DNA of 64,000 bases from Austropuccinia psidii (Eukaryota; Basidiomycota; Pucciniomycetes; Pucciniales; Sphaerophragmiaceae). The stretch lies in NCBI GenBank assembly GCA_023105745.1, contig JALGQZ010000011.1, forward strand, positions 46,654,698 to 46,718,697, given 5' to 3'. The position numbers and the translations under genes were made by a program. The notes below the pieces were generated by a model. The model saw only the letters and a program-made list of their open reading frames with translations, did no database searches and was not told the origin of the DNA. Shown here piece after piece: positions 44,445-55,725 of the stretch; position 1 is the first letter of the stretch; each line of letters starts with the position of its first letter.

Positions 44445-46079
44445 TGTCACAACCACGAGTGTGACCCTCCTCCTTGATGGTTGCGGCAAATCAACCTGGA
44501 GCCAAGTTGCGGCCAATTGGCCAATTGGCCCCCTTGGGTGTTCTATGGCACCCATGGCCATATCCTGCTGTCATTGGCCTTCTTGGCCAATTCCCACTTC
44601 ACCAACCCCCAGGCCTTCATCTTTGATTTTGGGCCTGGGGGGTCATTTGTTCTTCTAGGGGCCTCCAGGCCCCCTAGCCATCATCTTTGGATTCAGGGCC
44701 ACCCCTTTCATTAATGGGGTTTTGGCCTAAATGGCCTTTTGGGGTCATTTAGGCCCCCTATGGCTCCTACGGCCTGTGGGCCGTGATTCACAGTCCGCGG
44801 TCCGTAGGCCATTTAGGCCCCTTTTGGCCTAATCCAATGAGGCCAAAAGGGGCCAGCCAGGTGGGTCCCAAACCACAATTGGGCCCACCTGAGCCATTTT
44901 TTGGCTATCACCCCCTTGGACCCAAAAACGACTAAGAACCTCATGGACACCTTTTTGGCCATAAATCCCATAGGACCCAATTTTGGCCATGGACCACCAT
45001 GGACCAATAGCTCAGCCATGGCCTCTGGCAACCACCAGAGGCCACCAGATCAGCTCATCCCGTCTTTCCCCTCAACTCCAGGGGATTTCCTCTTTTCCTC
45101 CATACCATCCATACTCAAGGTTGCAGGCATGGTGCATATATGTTATTATATACCATTATGCACCATTTTTGCTCAGCAATCCAATGGTGACGTTTTCAGG
45201 ATCCAATTCCACCTTCCCAACTCAAGGTCTCAAATCCCAACACCCATTTTGAAGGAGGATTAATCAACTCATCAGTCTGACAAGTTATGGCGGCAATCAG
45301 AAGACTCTTCAGGGATCCCAACCACCTGTATCTGCAGGAGTTGGGTTGGCACAATTCATTCAGGAGTATTCAAGGACAATCCTCAAGAGGTATTACATCA
45401 TTTCAACCAGTTGTCAAGGCATCAAGTATTCAATACTCCTTTGGACAACCCAATTCATCCGTACAGGCCTCATACAATCAACCTGTATGGTCTTGGCCCA
45501 ATTGGGTCATTTCATATTCCACTGTGAGAATTCCATCACACAGTTCAATTTCAAGATAGCCAGAACTGTATTTCCCGATCTGGACAATACAGCCATTGAT
45601 CCACCTTCCAGGATCAATCTTTCAGTTTTCACATATACCGGCTACCTTTCAGCACCTGGGGACTTTTTCCCCAGTTAATTAATATATTGGATTTATTTTT
45701 GTCTCTATTTTCTTTTACATTATTAAAGTTAATACTGATAATCTTAAGTAAGTCATTAGCACCTTTTCTCTTTCTTTCTTCGCCTGTCAGTGGATATTGG
45801 TGGTCATATCCTTTACTAATTCCATTGTTCTTTCTGGCAGGTTGAAACAGTGAATTGAGGATTCACTTGGTTGGCTTCTTGGCTTTTGGCTTCCTTTTAT
45901 TTTTGGCCTCTGGCTTCGTTATTCTTATTCTTTGTTATCTTTGGCATATTTGTCCTTTCTCTTAATCCTGCTTAAGAAATATATTCCAGAGTATTTCTTA
46001 TCATCTTTTGCAGCCCTCCAAGTGAGTTCTTGATTCCTGAGTGCCAGGCCCTCTTGCTTCCATAAGAGCCCCTGTGACA
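44445..46079 (+). repeat. 5' LTR of C1 (family IV)
   Basis: The LTR has 1635 bases and starts and ends with the perfect inverted repeat TGTCACA...TGTGACA. The first 600 bases hold about 25 GGCC tetramers. A CATATACC box at 45633-45639 lies about 35 bases before the hairpin CTGGGGA-CTTTT-TCCCCAG (45656-45674) and the inferred RNA start. It is shorter than the 3' LTR because short GGCC-rich stretches are missing. No gene is called. Confidence 0.93.
45656..45686 (+). promoter_or_regulatory. Inferred transcript start: hairpin plus self-priming arm of C1
   Basis: A perfect 7-bp hairpin (45656-45674) overlaps AGTTAATTAATATA (45673-45686), the exact reverse complement of 46081-46094 just after the LTR. 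In Tf1/sushi elements the mRNA 5' end folds back on the PBS to prime reverse transcription. By that analogy RNA should start near 45673. Both parts are conserved in C2 (about 58584-58615). Confidence 0.5.
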
Positions 46080-46842
46080 TTATATTAATTAACTCATAAT
46101 TTATTTTCATTTTATTCATTCATTCTTCATCAATTTCATTCATTCATTAATCAAAATTATGACTCTTTAATGCTTATGAAAATTTATGATTCTTTGTCAT
46201 CTCTCAATTTTCTCTCATTCATTTCTTCATTCTGAAAATTGAAAGCTGACCCAAAAATTTTATTTTCTGTTTATCTTTTCAATCTTAATCTCAATCATCA
46301 ATCTCATTTTATCCTTCATTTCAGGCGTCTTGTTATTTTGATTCTCAGATTATTCATCAAATTATCCAGACACGTTCTTCATATCGGGATTCAATTTGAT
46401 TTTCTCTTCAAGAATTTTGATTCAGAAAGAATTCACTTGATAATTGATTTGATTGACTGATTTGACATAATTGATATTGACTTCAAGATATTTGATTGAC
46501 CTGAAGATTTTTCCATTGATTTGGTGAATTTCACATCAAGACTTTGACATAAATTGATTTTTTACTCAAGAATTCATTTGACTGATTGATTTTCACTGCA
46601 AGATTTGATTTCATTGATATTGATTGATTGATTTTATTGACTTCAAGATTTTCATTGATTTTGATTTTTGACTTCAAGACTCATCTGATTTGATTGATTG
46701 ACGTACGTGAAGACTTTAATTTGATTCATCGATTTTTCCCCTCAAGATTTGATTTGATTTGATCCTCAAGACTATTTTGGTTTTGCCTCAAGTTTTATTC
46801 AAGTTTTTATTCTTTTTATTTAAATTTTACTCTTATTAAATC
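46080..46842 (+). other. Leader of C1 with self-complementary PBS and TTGATT repeats
   Basis: TATATTAATTAACT (46081-46094) is the candidate primer site. The rest up to the Gag ATG has no gene. From about 46430 it is a loose tandem array of TTGATT, TGATTGA and TTCAAGA words, pyrimidine/T-rich. C2 has the same leader in reverse at 57472-58212. Confidence 0.65.
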
Positions 46843-48160
46843 ATGCCACTCCAACACTCACCTCCTGCAAGACAGACAAGATCCCAGGCCCGAACTCAAG
46901 CTGTTCTTACTCCTACTTCAAGAGTTCCTCTTGATGGCACCCCAGCAGTTCCTCAACTGAGGGCCCAATTAGATAGAGGACCCCGCATGGAAGGAAGGAA
47001 GAGTGCCAAGAAGATCAAATTCTTTTTCAGGAGTAGTTGGCGGTTTTCCAGGCATGTCAAGGACTAGTTTCAAAGGTCCAGGTGAAGATGGTGAAGAGGA
47101 GGAGGAGAATTCTGTGGAAGAGGAAGAGTCTGAAGGTACTGAAGGTGTTCCTGCCCCGGTGGGGGCATCCCAAGGTACTGGAAGACCAACTCTAGCCCAG
47201 TCTGATCAGCCTGTCTCTCACCAATCTGAACCGTCTTTATTGGCCATCATGCAGCAAATGACTCAGATCATGGCCAATCTTCAAGCAGCTTCTTCTTCTG
47301 ATTCATCAAGACCACCAGCCTTCAAGACTCCATCTATGAAGGCACCAGAATGCTTTGATGGGACTCAACCCTTCAAAGTCAGAAGCTTTATTCAGTCATG
47401 CCAGCTTATCTTTCATAATGATCTGGAAAGCTTCTCTCAAGACAGGAAGAAGGTTCTTTATGCCACTTCATTTCTTATTGGCAGGGCTGCAAAATGGATT
47501 GAGCCTTATCTTTCTAATCTCACCAATCAAGACTCAAGTTATCTTCTCAATTCTTGGCCATTATTTGAATCCCAACTCTTGACTTTATTTGGAGACCCAA
47601 ATGAAGTTAGAAAAGCTGAAGCGGAGTTGGACGGCCTTAGAATGAAAGAAGGTGGCCATGTTTCACTATACATAGCCAACTTCAGGAGTTTGGTTTCAAG
47701 ATTTGGGGATTGGGGAGAAAGAGCTCTCATCCATCATTTCAGGAAGGGATTGCCATCCAGGATTCTGGATCAATTGGCCTCCCATCCTTCAAATATTGAT
47801 TCTCTTCAAGACTTAATGGACGTTACCCTGGAACTTGAAACCAGGTACCATGAGAGGCAAAAGGAGAAGAATCATCATCAAGAGAAGAAGCCTGAAGCCT
47901 CAAAGTCAAGTTCTTCTCATCCTCAAAATTCTTCAAGCTCAGGTCAAAAGAAGAAGAAGAATTTTCAGAAGAGGGAAAAGCCCCATTCTTCTTTGTTGAA
48001 TAAAGATTTCAAGCTCATGAACTCTGAAAAAGAAAGAAGCATCAAGGAGGGTCTTTGTACCTATTGTGGTGGGAAGCATAGTCTTGAGTCCTGTTTCAAA
48101 AGGCCCCAAAACAAGCTTACCCAACTGTCAGGCAAATTTCCCAGCCAGGGAAAAGCCTGA
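46843..48160 (+). pseudogene. Gag of C1 (family IV), one frameshift
   Basis: ATG 46843 opens MPLQHSPPARQTRSQAR, typical of this family as I remember it from A. psidii. A deletion near 46990-47010, where C2 has extra codons (EAPSRKEGK), shifts the frame, which resumes from about 47003 as SFSGVVGGFPG and an acidic run, then a capsid block with ECFDGTQPFKVRSFIQ, LLTLFGDPNEVRKAEAEL and RKGLPSRILDQLA, a Ser/Lys-rich linker and the zinc knuckle CTYCGGKHSLESC. It stops at TGA 48158-48160. The capsid block fits the retrotransposon gag fold of chromoviruses. It packages the RNA. Confidence 0.9.
48148..48154 (+). promoter_or_regulatory. Candidate -1 ribosomal frameshift heptamer G GGA AAA
   Basis: Read in the Gag frame the bases are G GGA AAA, of the X XXY YYZ type, two codons before the Gag stop. 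The -1 frame is open across it and leads straight to the protease. C2 has the same heptamer at the same place (26947-26941). A downstream RNA structure was not verified. Confidence 0.55.
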
Positions 48161-50391
48161 GTGAAGATCATGTTGTGTTCAATGGTCTTCACAGTTTTCC
48201 TTCCAGAGCACAATTGTGCATTCTGAATACTGGTGTAAAAAATTCTCTTAAATTTTTTGTTTTCTCTTCTCTTTCTGATGTTTTTTACAGTATTCTCATT
48301 GATTCTGGTGCTACACACTCATTTATTGCAAAGTAGTTTGTTCACAAGTACTCATTGACTACGTCAGAACTTCCAGAGAAGATTCCCCTTATCATTCTTG
48401 ACTCCTCTGAGTCTCCTTCCTTATTTGTGACTCACCATACTAGATATATGGTTGAGCTCCCTTCCTTCCCAAGCTTTGAATGGGACTTTTTAGTCATTGA
48501 TACTCCCAAGGGAGAAGACCTCATATTGGGCTTTGATTTTCTCAATCATTTTAATCCTTCTATTGATTGGAGGCAAGGGTTGATCACCTTTAATCCTGAT
48601 CATTTGGACTATTCTGATCCTTCTAATTCTGTCCGTAATGACTTTTCTTCTGCCAAATCTTGTGCAGCTCTGGTTGGTGATTCTAGAACACCATCATTTC
48701 CGTCTTCTGTCCATATTCCTTCCCTTAATTCCCCACAGTCATTACTATCTCCTAGAGCTGAAGTCTTCAAAAAGATTCAAGATGTTGGAGAAGATAATTC
48801 TGTATCTTCACTTCACCTCTTATTTGGGAATATGGACCTTCCTCCTTCATCTTATCATGACTCCCTGGAAGAGTTGTGGGATGAAGAGGAAGAGCCAGAA
48901 GAAGTAGAAACCGTGATGAAGGTTGTCCCTTCTGTCTATCACCAATACTTGGATGTATTCTCCAAGGTGAAAGCAGAGAAACTTCCTTCTCACCGCGCCT
49001 GTGATCATCATATTGAGCTGGAGGGGTCTCTACCTCCAGTTGGGGTGATCTACTCTTTATCCAAACAAGAGTCAGATACACTCAGGGCCTACATTTCAGA
49101 GAATGTAGAGAAAGGTGTCATCCGGCCAAGCTCCTCTTCAACAGGAGCACCTGTCCTCTTTGTCAAAAAGAAAGATGGTGGCCTCCATTTGTGTGTTGAT
49201 TACCGCAAACTCAATGCTGTTACTAGGAAGAACAAGTATCCTGTTCCTCCTATGAATCACCTTCTCAATGTCTTTAATGGTTCTTCTATCTTCTCCAAGA
49301 TTGATTTGCGTGGTGCATATAACCTGCTCAGAATCAAGGAGGGTGATGAACACTTGACTTGTTTTAGAACTAAATATGGCAGTTATGAATACTTGGTTAT
49401 GCCATTTGGGCTCACCAATGCTCCTGCTTCTTTTCAAAATCTTGTCAATGATATCTTTCAAGATCTTCTCGATGTTTATGTTGTGGTTTATTTGGATGAC
49501 ATTATGGTCTTTTCCAAATCTGAGGAAGAACATGTCACTCATGTGTCCACTGTTCTTTCCAGACTCAGAGCCAATAACCTTTTTGCTAAGGCCTCCAAAT
49601 GCCTGTTCCATGTTTCAAGCGTGGAATATATTGGTTATGTAGTTTTTTCTGAAGGCCTCAAGATGGACCAAGCAAAAGTCCAGCAGATTCTCAATTGGCC
49701 GCCTCCAAGAAACCTCAAGGCTCTTCAATCCTTCCTTGGTTTTGCCAACTTCTACCGCCGTTTCATCAAGAATTATTCAAAGAAGATCAGTTCACTCACC
49801 AGTTTCCTCAAGAAATATTCCTGTTTTCCCCTCAATGAGGAAGCCCTTAGTCAGTTTCACCAACTCAAAGAGGCTTTCACCACCGCTCCAATCCTTTCCC
49901 ACTTCAATCCTTCTCTACCCACCATTGTAGAGACCGATGCATCAGATTATGCCTTGGGTGCTGTACTGAGTCAGGTCTCTGATTCAGGAAAACATCCCAT
50001 TGCATTTGACAGCCACAAGCTTATCCCATCAGAGCTCAATTACGAAATTCATGACAAGGAACTCCTTGGTATTGTCTGGGCTCTCAAGTGCTGGAGGGCT
50101 TTTCTTCTTTCACTGTCTTCCCCTTTTGAGGTTCTCACCGATCACTCTTCCCTTCAATACTTCATGACCTCCAAAGTACTCACTCGCCGTCAAGCCCGTT
50201 GGGCTGAATTCCATTTCTCAATCACTTACCGCCCTGGCCGCCTAGCTACTCTTCCGGATGCCTTATCACGTCGGGACGACGTTTATCCGGAGAGGGGGGA
50301 GGATTTCATCAGCAAGAATCCAATGAATTTTCAGCAAATCATTAAGCAAGACAAAGTTCAACCCTCAAAGTTTTTTGCAGTCAAGGTGTAA
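48161..50391 (+). pseudogene. Protease-RT-RNase H of C1 (one internal stop)
   Basis: In the -1 frame of Gag: ILNTGVKNSLKFF, the protease active site LIDSGATHSF at about 48297-48326, then a TAG at 48334-48336, after which the frame is open. RT has [34 protein letters not shown] and the catalytic YLDD. RNase H has [30 protein letters not shown] and [10 protein letters not shown], ending with PDALSRR. A TAA at 50389-50391 cuts it from the integrase in the same frame. This is a typical chromovirus order, and all RT and RNase H catalytic residues are visible. Confidence 0.92.
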
Positions 50392-50403
50392 TCTTTTTCA
50401 AAT

Positions 50404-51810
50404 TTGATTGACTCCATCCAGAAGAAATTATGGCAAGATCCCCAGTACAGAAGTATCCTTGAAGATTTGGGTAAAGGTAAATCTGTCCAAGATTATTCTC
50501 TTGATTCCTCTTCCCAACTTCTTCTCTTCAAAGATCGGGTTGTAGTCCCAAATGACTCCACAATTCAACTTAGTATTCTTCAAAAGCATCACGATTCTCC
50601 TCTAGCTGGCCACCCTGGCCAAGAGAAGACTCTCAAACTTGTCAAGCGGGATTTCCACTGGTCTGGCATGTCTCAATTTATCAAGGATTATGTTTCATCC
50701 TGTCAACAGTGCTCAAGAAACAAGAATATTCACCACAAGAAGTTTGGATTCCTCAAACCTCTTCCAATTCCAAATGGTCCTTGGATTTGTCTTTCAATGG
50801 ACTTCATCACTCAACTGCCGCTGTCCAATTCCTTTGATTCAATCCTGGTCATAGTGGACAGATTCTCAAAAATGGCAGTTTTCATTCCAACAATGTCTTC
50901 AATCACTTCCCTGGATTTGGCCCATTTATTCATCAAGAATATCTTTTCAAAGCATGGCCTTCCATTAAGCATTGTCAGTGATAGAGCTTCCCTCTTTGTT
51001 TCTTCTTTTTGGACCAATCTTTGTCAGCAGCTCAAGATTTCAAGAGACTTGTCAACTGCTTACCATCCAGAAACTGATGGACAGACAGAGAGGGTAAATC
51101 AGATACTAGAACAGTATCTTCGGATGTATGTCAGTTATCATCAAGATGATTGGAACACCTGGCTCCCTCTGGCTGAATTTGCCTACAATAATTCTGATCA
51201 CTCTTCAACCAAGCAATCCCCGTTTTTCACTGTTTATGGAAGAGATCCGCATTTTGATTCAGTTCACATCACTCAAGATACTCCTGCTGGAAAGTTATCA
51301 ACAAAAATCCAATCAGTACAGCAAGATGTCAAGAGAGAACTTGAAGCTTCCATAAACCGGTTTAAGAGGTATGCAGATAAAGGTAGAGCAAGTCCACCTG
51401 TTTTCAATCCTGGCGACATGGTATGGCTTTCTTCCAAGAGTATCAAATCAACCAGACCCACCAAAAAACTATCCGAAAGATGGTTGGGTCCCTTTCCAAT
51501 ATTGAAGAAAGTCAGTTCTCATGCTTACCACCTCAAGCTTCCATATCTCCCTTCTGGAACCAGTCAAGACATCAACAATCCCAAATCGGCATCAAGAACC
51601 TCCTCCTCCAATTACGATTGAAGAAGAAGAGGAATGGGAAGTCTCTCAAGTACTGGATTCAAAAGCTCAAGAGGAGAAAGCTATGGTATCTGGTGGAATG
51701 GAAAGGATTCAGCCAAGACCCAGAAAGATCCACTTGGGAACCAGCCAAAAACCTCAAGAATTGTCCTGATCTTGTCAAAGATTTCCATTATTTGTATCCC
51801 GACAAGGCAG
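50404..51810 (+). pseudogene. Integrase with chromodomain of C1 (C-terminal frameshifts)
   Basis: The frame from 50404 to 51621 encodes the HHCC domain (HHDSPLAGHPGQEKT, CQQCSRNK), the core with MDFITQLPLS, VSDRASLFVSSFW and TDGQTERVNQ (D,D35E type), and the GPF motif in WLGPFPI. The frame then shifts twice: an acidic linker (PPPPITIEEEEEWEV) is in one frame and a classical chromodomain (LWYLVEWKGFSQDPE, STWEPAKNL) in another, up to about 51800. The chromodomain of chromoviruses binds methylated histone H3 and directs insertion to heterochromatin. The frameshifts disable this copy. Confidence 0.9.
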
Positions 51811-52612
51811 GACGCAATTCTTCAGAAGCTTTATATTTTATGGTGCTTGGTGGGGAGAGGAATTACCAAAAGTAAGTCCCACTCCTGGTATGCACCTTTA
51901 GGGGTATTCTACTCCTCTTTGTTGTAAGCATCACCTTGGCCACTCTGTGAGCACTTTGCAATTTGGACACAGATTCTTTGGCCTGGCTTTCAACATCAAT
52001 TTCAAAATTATGGCCATTTTTCACTTGGGGAAATGGACCTTTCATTTTCATTTTTCTTTCCAAGTTTTCCAATTCAAGACACTCCTTAATTCAAATTGAT
52101 ATCCTTATTTATGGCACTGGAGGGATTGGCAACTCCTAAAAGTAAGTTCCTCTCCTGGTGTGCACTTCCCTGAGGGGTCTACAATCTTTTCAAAACATCA
52201 CCTTGGCCACTCTGTGAGCACCTGGCATCAAAATCTTTCCTTCCAGGTCCTTGGCCACTTTCAAATCAACCGTCAAAATCCATGCTGAAGATTTGGATCC
52301 CCCTTCAAAATTTTTTCTTTTTTTTTATTTTTTATTTCCCTTTTCTGTTCCTTTATCTTTATTTTTTCTTTTATTTTTATCTTTATGCCAAAATTCTACG
52401 TCAAACTCAATCCTTCAAACATTTTCAAGCCAAATGTCAAGAGAAGACCACGTCAACCTCAATTCATATGCCAACATTATTATCAGTACAAAATTTTCTT
52501 TTCAAAATCAAAATACCTCTGTAACCCCTCTGTCCAATCCGTCTCAACAGCCTCAACAGGCTTTTACCTTATCTTGGTGCTCAGGAGCTCACCATTCAAG
52601 GTAGGGGGGTAC
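51811..52612 (+). other. 3' untranslated region of C1 with a duplicated block
   Basis: There is no gene. A block of about 90 bases (CTCCTGGTATGCACCT ... CACTCTGTGAGCAC) near 51868-51955 is repeated at about 52131-52222. A T-rich tract lies at 52300-52380. AAGGTAGGGGGGTAC at 52599-52612 is the polypurine tract before the 3' LTR. Confidence 0.65.
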
Positions 52613-54284
52613 TGTCACAACCACAAGTGTGACCCTCCTCCTTGATGGTTGTGGCAAATCAACCTGGAGCCAAGTTGGGGCCAATTGGCCACGTCGTATC
52701 TTTTATGGCCAATTGGCCCCCTTGGGTGTTCTATGGCACCCACGCCATAACACCTCCCCATGGCCATTTTATGGCCTCAGGCCATATCCTGCCATCATTG
52801 GCCTTCTTGGCCAATTCCCACTTCACCAACCCCCAGGCCTTCATCTTTGATTTTGGGCCTGGGGGGTCATTTGGTCTTCTAGGGGCCTTCAGGCCCCCTA
52901 GCCATCATCTTTGGATTCAGGGCCACCCCTTTCATTAATGGGGTTTTGGCCTAAATGGCCTTTTGGGGTCATTTAGGCCCCCTACGGCCCGTGGGCCGTG
53001 ATTCACAGTCCGCGGTCCGTAGGCCATTTAGGCCCCTTTTGGCATAATCCAACGGGGCCAAAAGGGGCCAGCCAGGTGGGTCCCAAACCACAATTGGGCC
53101 CACCTGAGCCATTTTTTGGCCATCACCTCCTTGGACCCAAAAATGACCAAGAACCTCATGGACACCTTTTTGGCCATAAATCCCGTAGGACCCAATTTTG
53201 GCCATGGACCACCATGGACCAATAGTTCAGCTATGGCCTCTGGCAACCACCAGATCAGCTCAGCCCGTCTTTCCCCTCAACTCCAGGGGATTTCCTCTTT
53301 TCCTCCATACCATCTGTACTCAAGGTTGCAGGCATGGTGCATATATGGTATTATATACCATTATGCACCATTTTTGCTCAGCAATCCAATGGTGACGTTT
53401 TCAGGATCCAATTCCACCTTCCCAACTCAAGGTCTCAAATCCCAACACCCATTTTGAAGGAGGATTAATCCACTCATCAGTCTGACAAGTTGTGGCGGCA
53501 ATCAGAAGACTCTTCAGGGATCCCAACCACCTGTATCTGCAGGAGTTGGGTTGGCACAATCCATTCATTATTATTCAAGGACAATCCTCAAGAGGTATTA
53601 CATCATTTCAACCAGTTGTCAAGGCATCAAGTATTCAATACTCCTTTGGACAACCCAATTCATCCATACAGGCCTCATTCAATCAACCTGTATGGTCTTG
53701 GCCCAATTGGGTCATTTCATATTCCACTGTGAGAATTCCATCACACAGTTCAATTTCAAGATAGCCAGAACTGTATTTCCCGATCTGGACAATACAGCCA
53801 TTGATCCACCTTCCAGGATCAATCTTTCAGTTTTCACATATACCGGCTACCTTTCAGCACCTGGGGACTTTTTCCCCAGTTAATTAATATATTGGATTTA
53901 TTTTTGTCTCTATTTTCTTTTACATTATTAAAGTTAATACTGATAATCTTAAGTCAGTCATTAGCACCTTTTCTCTTTCTTTCTTCGCCTGCCAGTGGAT
54001 ATTGGTGGTCATATCCTTTACTAATTCCATTGTTCTTTCTGGCAGGTTGAAACAGTGAATTGAGGATTCACTTGGTTGGCTTCTTGGCTTTTGGCTTCCT
54101 TTTATTTTTGGCCTCTGGCTTCGTTATTCTTATTCTTTGTTATCTTTGGCATATTTGTCCTTTCTCTTAATCCTGCTTAAGAAATATATTCCAGAGTATT
54201 TCTTATCATCTTTTGGAGCCCTCCAAGTGAGTTCTTGATTCCTGAGTGCCAGGCCCTCTTGCTTCCATAAGAGCCCCTGTGACA
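52613..54284 (+). repeat. 3' LTR of C1 (family IV)
   Basis: The LTR has 1672 bases, TGTCACA to TGTGACA. It carries two GGCC-rich stretches absent from the 5' LTR (around 52690-52705 and 52740-52785). CCTACGG at 52981-52987 and CCGTAGG at 53017-53023 are inverted arms in a GC-rich knot. The self-priming arm is at 53878-53891. Confidence 0.93.
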
Positions 54285-55125
54285 TCCTGAAGGAATCTGA
54301 GTATGCTCTGTCTGGGTTAACTGTTCTTCTATAGCTTGGATAGTGGCTTGATTCTCCCTTATCCTCTGTGCCCTTGCCTCCAGGAGTCTGAACTTCCTGG
54401 TAGGATTCCAACCTTTGGTGATTACCATAAGGTATTTGAAGTCTATCTCTTTGATACAGATCTTCTGGCAACTTTCTCCAAGTTCTTCCCAGTTAGATGC
54501 CAGGTTGAACCTGTTGTTGTCCATGCTCCATTGGAATAAGTCCTTTAGGAGTTGGTGGAGCTGAAGAACTTGATCCATGTCTTTCCACTCCTCTGGTTTG
54601 AGGTCTCCATTGAATTGGAGTGTGAATGGCAAGGTTGATATTATCTCCCTTGTTGTTTTGCCATCCACTACTGTGTCCAAGGTGTCCTATTTCAGGTCTT
54701 CTGGTTCTGGAAAAACCTTTTCTGTCCTCTGGTTGGTTCCTTTGGAAGCCAAGATCTCTGAGGTGTACAGGTGACATGTTAGTATTTGCAAGCAGTCAAA
54801 AACTTTATGTTCTTAGGGTATTTACCTTTGACTGTGCCTTGTACAAATTTGTTGTCTGCTGATTTGGGCAATTTACCTTTAGAGGTTACAATTGGGTTAA
54901 TTATAGTAATTTTCCCTGTACAAGATATCAAGGTTGGTTTACCTTGTATTGAAGCAGAATTTCGTGGTTTTCTGCTCTTCTGTGTGGCAATGGGTGTCCA
55001 CTCTTTTGCTGTTATCAGGCCTTCACTGTGCCTCTTCCCTTTGCCTTTGCTGCCCTCTGGTTCTGAGGGTGTCACTGGTGTGTTGGCCTGTGACTTTCTT
55101 TCAAGTGGTATTAAGTTATCTTCCA
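54285..55125 (-). pseudogene. ORF1 5' exons of B2 (one stop)
   Basis: On the minus strand exon 2 is 55125-54943 (TG GAA GAT AAC, basic KGKGKR and QKSRKPR patches) and exon 3 starts at 54757. The donor GTAAAC and acceptor CTCAGAG are identical to B1. TAG at 54689-54687 (GAA in B1) is the only stop. The helical part (LKPEEWKDMDQVLQL, FQWSMDNNRFNL, KGWNPTR) is well kept: about 18 changes in 131 codons versus B1, many conservative, while the overlapping Gag frame shows about 26, mostly radical, with a stop at 54493-54495. C1 interrupts after 54285. Confidence 0.62.
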
Positions 55126-55680
55126 CTGAATTAAAACAGGAAAAAGAGGGATTAATGTCATTTAAGACTTCTTAAAATACTGTTTGCATGTCTAAGAATG
55201 GCCTCTGGGCTTGTATATTACTACAATATGCCCTTGTACAATGACAGTGTAATTGAATCAACAATTCCACGTCAGAAATAAAGCTTACTGATATTTGGTA
55301 TACTGTTTGTATACCAATATCTCAAATATTACTTGTAATTAGCAAGTATAATCTGTCAAAAGTGGTGTATAACAGGGCAATTGAGTTAACAATATGCCCA
55401 ACCACACCTCAACTGTTGGTTTATGAGTATGAGGTGTCTTAATTTAATTAAAAAAGAAGACTGTATTAATGGCTCAAGTGTTTTTATAGGTAAAACACGC
55501 CAAAAATAAGGGTCTTGTGGTTATTAGCCACGTGGCAGATACTCTTAAAATATGAGTATAAAGTGGTATATATACCAAAAAAAGGAAAATATATATATAA
55601 TATATATTTTGTAAGAAAAATTGTGCCTAAAAAGAGTAAAACAATTGTCAGAATGAGGAAATTCAGAGAAAAAAGCTCAC
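55126..55680 (-). other. Leader intron of B2
   Basis: On the minus strand GTGAGC at 55680-55675 follows TTATCAA, and TTAATTCAG ends at 55126. Joining yields CAA-TGGAAGA, again creating ATG. The sequence is AT-rich without a gene. Confidence 0.6.
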
Positions 55681-55706
55681 TTGATAAGGTCCAAATAAGC
55701 TTAAAA

Positions 55707-55725
55707 CACAGCCAGGCCCCCAGAA
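55707..55725 (-). other. Primer-binding-like motif of B2
   Basis: On the minus strand TTCTGGGGGCCTGGCTGTG directly follows the 5' LTR. It is the shared motif of families I-III. Confidence 0.6.

Larger units (their letters stand above)
44445..54284 (+). mobile_element. Element C1: family IV chromovirus, TSD TCCTG
   Basis: The 9840-base element has LTRs 44445-46079 and 52613-54284, a self-complementary primer site, Gag, a -1 Pol frame and a chromodomain. TCCTG flanks it at 44440-44444 and 54285-54289, and its removal rejoins B2 ORF1 in frame. Unlike families I-III its coding region is rich in CG dinucleotides. Gag has one frameshift, and pol two stops and C-terminal frameshifts. Confidence 0.95.

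Noticed and set aside
45346..45678. Open frame inside the family IV LTR, repeated at 53551-53883
   Set aside because: The two copies are the two LTRs of C1. In C2 the frame is broken, so it is not a conserved gene.
48214..48290. Possible intron (GTGTAA ... TTTTTACAG) before the protease motif in C1
   Set aside because: The stretch is open in the pol frame, reads as normal protease-upstream residues and is similar in C2, so it is more likely coding.
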